Below the pieces are notes generated by a model. It was not told the DNA's origin. It ran no database searches and saw nothing but the letters and a program-made list of their open reading frames with translations. Positions 54,944 through 58,276 of a stretch of 58,276 nt of DNA are shown here, in pieces (position 1 is the first letter of the stretch; each line of letters opens with the position of its first letter). The position numbers and the translations under genes were made by a program. This DNA is from an uncultured Bacilli bacterium (GTDB lineage Bacteria > Bacillota_I > Bacilli_A > RF39 > UBA660), in assembly GCA_934120265.1 (NCBI GenBank), contig CAKOTU010000005.1:1-58276 (forward strand). Reading direction: 5' to 3'.

Positions 54944-55228
54944 TTATTTTCCTTCTTTTTTAGTTGATTTACTTTCATGAAATTTTTTCATAATACCAGC
55001 ATTACTTAATAAATTTCTAACTGTATCAGTTGGTTGAGCACCATTATTTAACCATTTTAATGCAACTTCTTCGTTAATTTTAACTTCTGCTGAAATTCCA
55101 ACTGGATTGTATGTTCCAACAAGTTCAATAAATTTACCATCTCTAGCAACTCTAGAATCTGCTGCTACAATACGGTAAAATGGTTTTTTCTTGCTACCCA
55201 TTCTTTTTAATCTTAATTTAACTGCCAT
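54944..55228 (-). CDS. rpsP: 30S ribosomal protein S16
   Basis: 94 aa: AVKLRLKRMGSKKKPFYRIV, ADSRVARDGKFIELVGTYNP, ALKWLNNGAQPTDTVRNLL. SD CGGAGGTGCTTT before ATG at 55228. Confidence 0.98.
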   Translation of the reverse strand: MAVKLRLKRMGSKKKPFYRIVAADSRVARDGKFIELVGTYNPVGISAEVKINEEVALKWLNNGAQPTDTVRNLLSNAGIMKKFHESKSTKKEGK

Positions 55229-55252
55229 AAAGCACCTCCGTTTTCTGTAATA

Positions 55253-55281
55253 ATATTATCACATTAATTATATTCTGTCAA
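55253..55281 (-). promoter_or_regulatory. consensus promoter of rpsP-khpA, overlapping a hairpin
   Basis: TTGACA (55276-55281) and TAATAT (55253-55258), 17-nt spacer. The -35 lies in the arm of the CTGTCAAC/GTTGACAG hairpin (55274-55299) that follows DUF1016 copy 3. Confidence 0.85.
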
Positions 55282-55299
55282 CCTTTTTTTGTTGACAGT
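55274..55299 (-). terminator. hairpin after DUF1016 copy 3
   Basis: CTGTCAAC/GTTGACAG stem with an A-rich/purine loop. It lacks a clear T run on the minus strand, so termination is uncertain. Confidence 0.5.
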
Positions 55300-55302
55300 T
55301 TA

Positions 55303-56187
55303 CTAAATGAGCTTATACATTCTTTGATATATCCTATCATCACTACAATATTCCATTATAAATTTATTATCTTTTTTGCATATAATTATTCCTATCGTTT
55401 TATCTTGTTCTATCCTTTTTATATTTTTATCTATATAATTCATATATGTTTCTATTTGGCCTATATGTTCTTTCTTTAACTCTGTTATTTTCAATTCTAT
55501 TACTATAAAACAATTATATATGTAATTAAACAGTAATAAATCTATATAATTATATCTATCTCCTAGTTTTATTTTATATTCATTATCTATAAAACTAAAA
55601 CCTTCTCCTAGTTCCTTCATAAAATTTGATAAATCTTCAAGTATTAACTTTTGTAATATCTTCTCCGATATTTCTTTATAATTATAACTATTCTTAATTA
55701 GGATAGGATTCTTTATTAAATCATTTACTTTAGGTTCTTCATTATTAATTAACTTTTCTTTTGTCTTTTCATCTAATTTTTCATACTCTTTGTTTTTGAT
55801 TCTCTCTTTTAATTGTCTTTTACTTAAATTTTGACTAATAGTTATTTTGATATAATAATTGATTTTATTTATATCTTTCAAAGTAAAAAGAATTCTATAA
55901 TGAGAAATTGTCAATTGTGCATCCAGTGGGTGCACTTTTGAAAATAAATATAATTTTTTCATATCAAATAAATATCTAACACTGTATTTTTTATACAACT
56001 CTAAAGTTAATCTCCTTGAATATTCTTTAATAATTCCTTCTCCATAATGTTTACCTGCTTCTGATAATAATTTACCTACATTATAATATGTATTTAAATC
56101 ACTTCTATTTTTACTATAATCTTTTACTCTTTTTGTTATCTCATTATTTACTAATTCTTGTTTTATTTCTTTATAGTAATTTATAAT
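55303..56187 (-). CDS. DUF1016/YhcG-family PDDEXK nuclease, copy 3 (ATT start likely)
   Basis: 294 aa from ATT at 56185-56187, 5 nt after GGAGG as in the other copies; a GTG at 56191-56193 lies inside the SD itself and is unlikely, and ATA at 56182-56184 is another option. DUF1016_N domain with DMKKLYLFSKV and TISHYRIL (WSHY is ISHY here). Nuclease residues YIDLLLFN, VIELKI and GQIETYMNY are intact. C-terminal half nearly identical to copies 1 and 2. No pilin gene follows; it sits tightly between the surface-protein gene and the rpsP promoter. Confidence 0.82.
   Translation of the reverse strand: MINYYKEIKQELVNNEITKRVKDYSKNRSDLNTYYNVGKLLSEAGKHYGEGIIKEYSRRLTLELYKKYSVRYLFDMKKLYLFSKVHPLDAQLTISHYRILFTLKDINKINYYIKITISQNLSKRQLKERIKNKEYEKLDEKTKEKLINNEEPKVNDLIKNPILIKNSYNYKEISEKILQKLILEDLSNFMKELGEGFSFIDNEYKIKLGDRYNYIDLLLFNYIYNCFIVIELKITELKKEHIGQIETYMNYIDKNIKRIEQDKTIGIIICKKDNKFIMEYCSDDRIYQRMYKLI
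55917..55935. repeat. inverted repeat inside DUF1016 copy 3
   Basis: GTGCATCC-AGT-GGGTGCAC: 8-bp stem with one T-G pair and a 3-nt loop, at the same codon position as in copies 1 and 2 but with other arms. Confidence 0.88.
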
Positions 56188-56245
56188 TATCACCTCCTAC
56201 TTTTAATATACGACATACCTTTTCTATTTCCTTTTTTTCAAAGAA

Positions 56246-56272
56246 AAAAGTTACGTACAATACGTAACTTTT
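56246..56272 (-). terminator. terminator of the sortase-type surface protein gene
   Basis: AAAAGTTACGT/ACGTAACTTTT stem with a 5-nt loop, T run on the minus strand. Confidence 0.8.
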
Positions 56273-56280
56273 AATATATA

Positions 56281-57861
56281 TTAATTACTTTTCTTTAGCT
56301 TTAAAGCAGCTCCACTTAAGATAATTAAGCTTAATCCGCCAAGAATAATAATCATACTTAAATTATCTCCAGTATTTGGATTGTTAATTGAAGCACCAGC
56401 AGCGTTATTATATCCAACAATACCATAAACACTTAAGTGTGATGTTTCAAATACAATTTTTCCATCTACTAATTTAGCATCAATTGTTTCACTAATATTT
56501 CCTTGATCATCAATGTATACAACTTTGTAATTGTCATATTTTTTAGCACTATCTTCTAAAGCAATTGAAATTGTAAATTTACCATTTTCCATTGGAACAA
56601 CTTCAAATCTACCATTTTGTTGAAGGCCAACTTTGATATCATATAAAGAAATTAACGCTGTATCTTTTACATCTTTATTATCTTTGTATAAATCATCTAC
56701 TTTTTTCTCTGCTACTTCTTTTTCTTCTTTAGTTGCTTCTTCAATTCTTAATTCAAGGTCATTATCTAAAGCTTTATCACTTTCAAAAGTTATTTTTTCA
56801 TCGTTAGATTCAATAACTTTATTTTCTTCTACAACATATTGTCCATCTACTAATTTAGCTACATATTTGTCAGCTACATATTTAGTAACATCAGTACTAA
56901 ATGTACCACCTGTTACTTCAACGTTTACTTTAGTCCAAGCTTCAGCACTATTTCCTTGAGTGTTGTTTACATATAATGCTTCAGCACCTTTAATTGTACC
57001 ACCAAGTACATTTACAGTTATTGGTAATTTTGTTGTATGTTGTACCACAGCAATACCTGCTCCTACAGTAGTTGCTCCATCACCGTTTGGCTTAGAATTT
57101 AATTTTTTTGCTGTACTTGTTAAAATACCACCTTTAACATTTAAAATACCAGCTCTTACTTCAACAGCAGTAGCACCTGTAATAGTTGTTCCTGCTTCAA
57201 TGTTGTAAGTACCGTTTCCTGCCTCGTATACTGCAACTCCATCAGCACCAGTTGTTGTAATACTTGCTCCATTTTTAATATTTACTACTGGACCATTACT
57301 ATGAGTAATAAATCCATTTGTTGTTATACCATATGATACGGTATTAATTTTTCCTGCAAAATTAATTTCTGTTCCATATGCACCTTTATCATTATATCCT
57401 AAGAATATTGCAAGTCCTGTATCTCCTTCTAAAGTTACATCTTTTTCAACATTTAATTTTGAATATACTTTTGTAGTTTCTGTATCACTACCCCATACAT
57501 TAAGTGCATTTTGTGTTTCATGTTTAATAGTACCTTTACCTTTAATAGTTAAAATACCATTGTATACAGTAATAGATCTGTAATCTCCATAAGTTTTTCC
57601 TTCTCTAAGTTTTGGATCTACAGTGATATTAAACCCATTTAAATCGAGTGTAATATTCTTTCCATCCGTAACCATAAGTGAATAACTATCTCCCTTATGT
57701 TCAATATTAGCTGTAAGCTTAATTGTGTCACCAGTAACAGCATTTTTGAACGCATCCATAAGTTCAGCATCTGTACTAGCAGTTTTTTCAGCAGCCATTA
57801 CACTAGGAACAAATAATGTAAGTACTGCCACTAAAAATAATAATTTAAAACTCTTTTTCAT
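56281..57861 (-). CDS. sortase-anchored surface protein with beta-helix-like domain
   Basis: 526 aa. Signal peptide 1-24 (SVMAAEK). Residues about 25-340 are short beta strands with repeated N-x-G/T-I/L patterns (ITLDLNGFNITVD, INVLGGTIKGAEALYV), like a right-handed parallel beta helix. A charged region follows. The C-terminus is a sorting signal: NPNTGDN, hydrophobic stretch MIIILGGLSLIILSGAAL, then KLKKSN. The start at 57861 is chosen for GAGAGG upstream; ATG at 57888 has no SD. Likely adhesin or wall protein; expression may vary through the G-tract promoter at 58021. Confidence 0.82.
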   Translation of the reverse strand: MKKSFKLLFLVAVLTLFVPSVMAAEKTASTDAELMDAFKNAVTGDTIKLTANIEHKGDSYSLMVTDGKNITLDLNGFNITVDPKLREGKTYGDYRSITVYNGILTIKGKGTIKHETQNALNVWGSDTETTKVYSKLNVEKDVTLEGDTGLAIFLGYNDKGAYGTEINFAGKINTVSYGITTNGFITHSNGPVVNIKNGASITTTGADGVAVYEAGNGTYNIEAGTTITGATAVEVRAGILNVKGGILTSTAKKLNSKPNGDGATTVGAGIAVVQHTTKLPITVNVLGGTIKGAEALYVNNTQGNSAEAWTKVNVEVTGGTFSTDVTKYVADKYVAKLVDGQYVVEENKVIESNDEKITFESDKALDNDLELRIEEATKEEKEVAEKKVDDLYKDNKDVKDTALISLYDIKVGLQQNGRFEVVPMENGKFTISIALEDSAKKYDNYKVVYIDDQGNISETIDAKLVDGKIVFETSHLSVYGIVGYNNAAGASINNPNTGDNLSMIIILGGLSLIILSGAALKLKKSN

Positions 57862-57885
57862 TTCATTTTTCCTCTCTTTCATCTT

Positions 57886-57914
57886 CATGATATCACAGTA
57901 TGTTTTTCTTTACA
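57886..57914 (-). promoter_or_regulatory. proximal promoter of the surface protein gene
   Basis: TTGTAA and TATCAT with a 17-nt spacer just before the SD on the minus strand. Confidence 0.5.
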
Positions 57915-58020
57915 ACAGATTTCCATTTTTTCGACAATACTTTACACAAAAAAATGTAATCTAATATTTCATATTAATAATTATAAAAATCGCACTCCTT
58001 TTATAATAGCTTTCTTTTAA

Positions 58021-58048
58021 ATTATCCCCCCCAGATTGATTTTGTCAA
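58021..58048 (-). promoter_or_regulatory. promoter with a G7 tract in its spacer
   Basis: TTGACA (58043-58048) and GATAAT (58021-58026) are 16 nt apart, and six of the seven G of the tract (58026-58032) fill the -10-proximal spacer. Tract length therefore sets promoter spacing, a known design for phase variation. It lies after the rpoC terminator and points toward the surface protein gene. Confidence 0.6.
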
Positions 58049-58098
58049 CCTTTTCTTTTTTTGAATGTTGTACTATTTTTGCATAGCATAAATTTAAC

Positions 58099-58128
58099 AA
58101 AAAAGAAGCTATTTCTAGCTTCTTTTTT
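58099..58128 (-). terminator. terminator of rpoC
   Basis: AAGAAGCT/AGCTTCTT stem with a 6-nt loop followed by TTTTTT on the minus strand; overlaps the rpoC stop. Confidence 0.85.
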
Positions 58129-58276
58129 AATCCATTAATTCTTGTTCTAAAGCTTCTAATGGTTCATCGTTTAATAAGTCTAATTCCAAGTCATAATCAA
58201 CTTTACGATATTTTTTAGCACCTGTACCAGCTGGAATTAATTTACCAATGATTACATTTTCTTTTAATCCTTCTAG
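58127..58276 (-). CDS. rpoC: RNA polymerase beta' subunit, C-terminal 49 residues (partial)
   Basis: The window edge cuts the gene. Visible part LEGLKENVIIGKLIPAGTGA, then KKYRK and an acidic tail ending ELMD, matches the conserved end of bacterial RpoC (region with NVIIGxLIPAGTG). Frame is open to the edge and stops at TAA 58127-58129. Confidence 0.95.
   Translation of the reverse strand, partial: LEGLKENVIIGKLIPAGTGAKKYRKVDYDLELDLLNDEPLEALEQELMD

Noticed and set aside
57944..58020. A small ORF after the AAAGGAG-like site downstream of the G7 promoter
   Set aside because: The site AAAAGGAGTGCG is followed only by very short frames (for example ATG-AAA-TAT-TAG), too short to support as a gene.
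1..58276. CRISPR arrays, transposases, integrases or phage genes
   Set aside because: No regularly spaced short repeats and no DDE/tyrosine/serine recombinase-like ORF were found. The DUF1016 copies are the only candidates for mobile-like genes.

Overview
The window looks like chromosome from a very AT-rich, Gram-positive, spore-lineage anaerobe: an uncultured Bacilli/Erysipelotrichia- or Mollicutes-related gut-type bacterium, or a close clostridial relative. This rests on low GC; near-consensus sigma-A promoters (TTGACA/TATAAT, 16-18 nt apart); strong SD sites; TGA used as stop; a spoVA operon; rubrerythrin; and the Firmicutes order hisS-aspS-6S RNA-tcdA behind a T-box. All genes but one (the O-antigen-polymerase-like gene at 12226) lie on the minus strand.

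Layout. 1-3681: 5' part of a tRNA-Met, a membrane protein with 14-residue repeats, glyA-folD, rubrerythrin. 3749-4980: a ~620-nt structured RNA directly upstream of a CorB/DUF21-like membrane protein with a DxxxD motif, read as OLE RNA plus oapA. 5085-24764: a surface-glycan region. It holds UbiA/HAD/GT-C, an Alg13/Alg14 pair, an LCP ligase, a Wzy-like polymerase, five glycosyltransferase genes, a Wzx-like flippase, then two surface proteins (cadherin-like anchor; dockerin-bearing glucosaminidase) and a HExxH protein. 24872-27222: hypervariable pilin A with a G11-tract leader ORF and an overlapping terminator, then a YhcG/DUF1016 nuclease. 27295-33826: two-component system, spoVAC-AD-AE, eno, murD. 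33903-38317: pilin B, a phosphodiester-glycosidase-type surface protein with a 40-aa micro-ORF, a hypothetical gene, tcdA. 38350-41870: 6S RNA, aspS, hisS, T-box. 41971-43834: pilin C plus a second DUF1016 gene. 43931-55258: housekeeping genes (AI-2E transporter, dtd, rel, tsf, rpsB, ABC exporter, rseP, cdsA, khpA, rpsP). 55303-58276: third DUF1016 gene, a sortase-type surface protein with a G-tract promoter, and the rpoC 3' end.

Most unusual content. (1) Three prepilin-like proteins share an almost identical N-terminus but end in a GC-rich, adenine-poor, Lys/Glu-free hypervariable tail. This looks like a diversity-generating-retroelement target, although no reverse transcriptase is in the window. 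(2) Two of them sit directly downstream of DUF1016 PDDEXK nuclease genes. All three nuclease paralogs carry, at the same codons, a different GC-rich inverted repeat whose arms differ but still pair, and two paralogs lack an ATG and appear to start at ATT. (3) Pilin A is preceded by a short ORF whose G11 tract decides whether translation stops before, or runs into, an intrinsic terminator, which would make a phase-variable attenuator. (4) An OLE RNA/OapA locus in a non-extremophile-looking genome. (5) A Rel protein whose hydrolase residues D78/E81/D82 are replaced.

All assignments come from reading the sequence; no database search or folding program was run.
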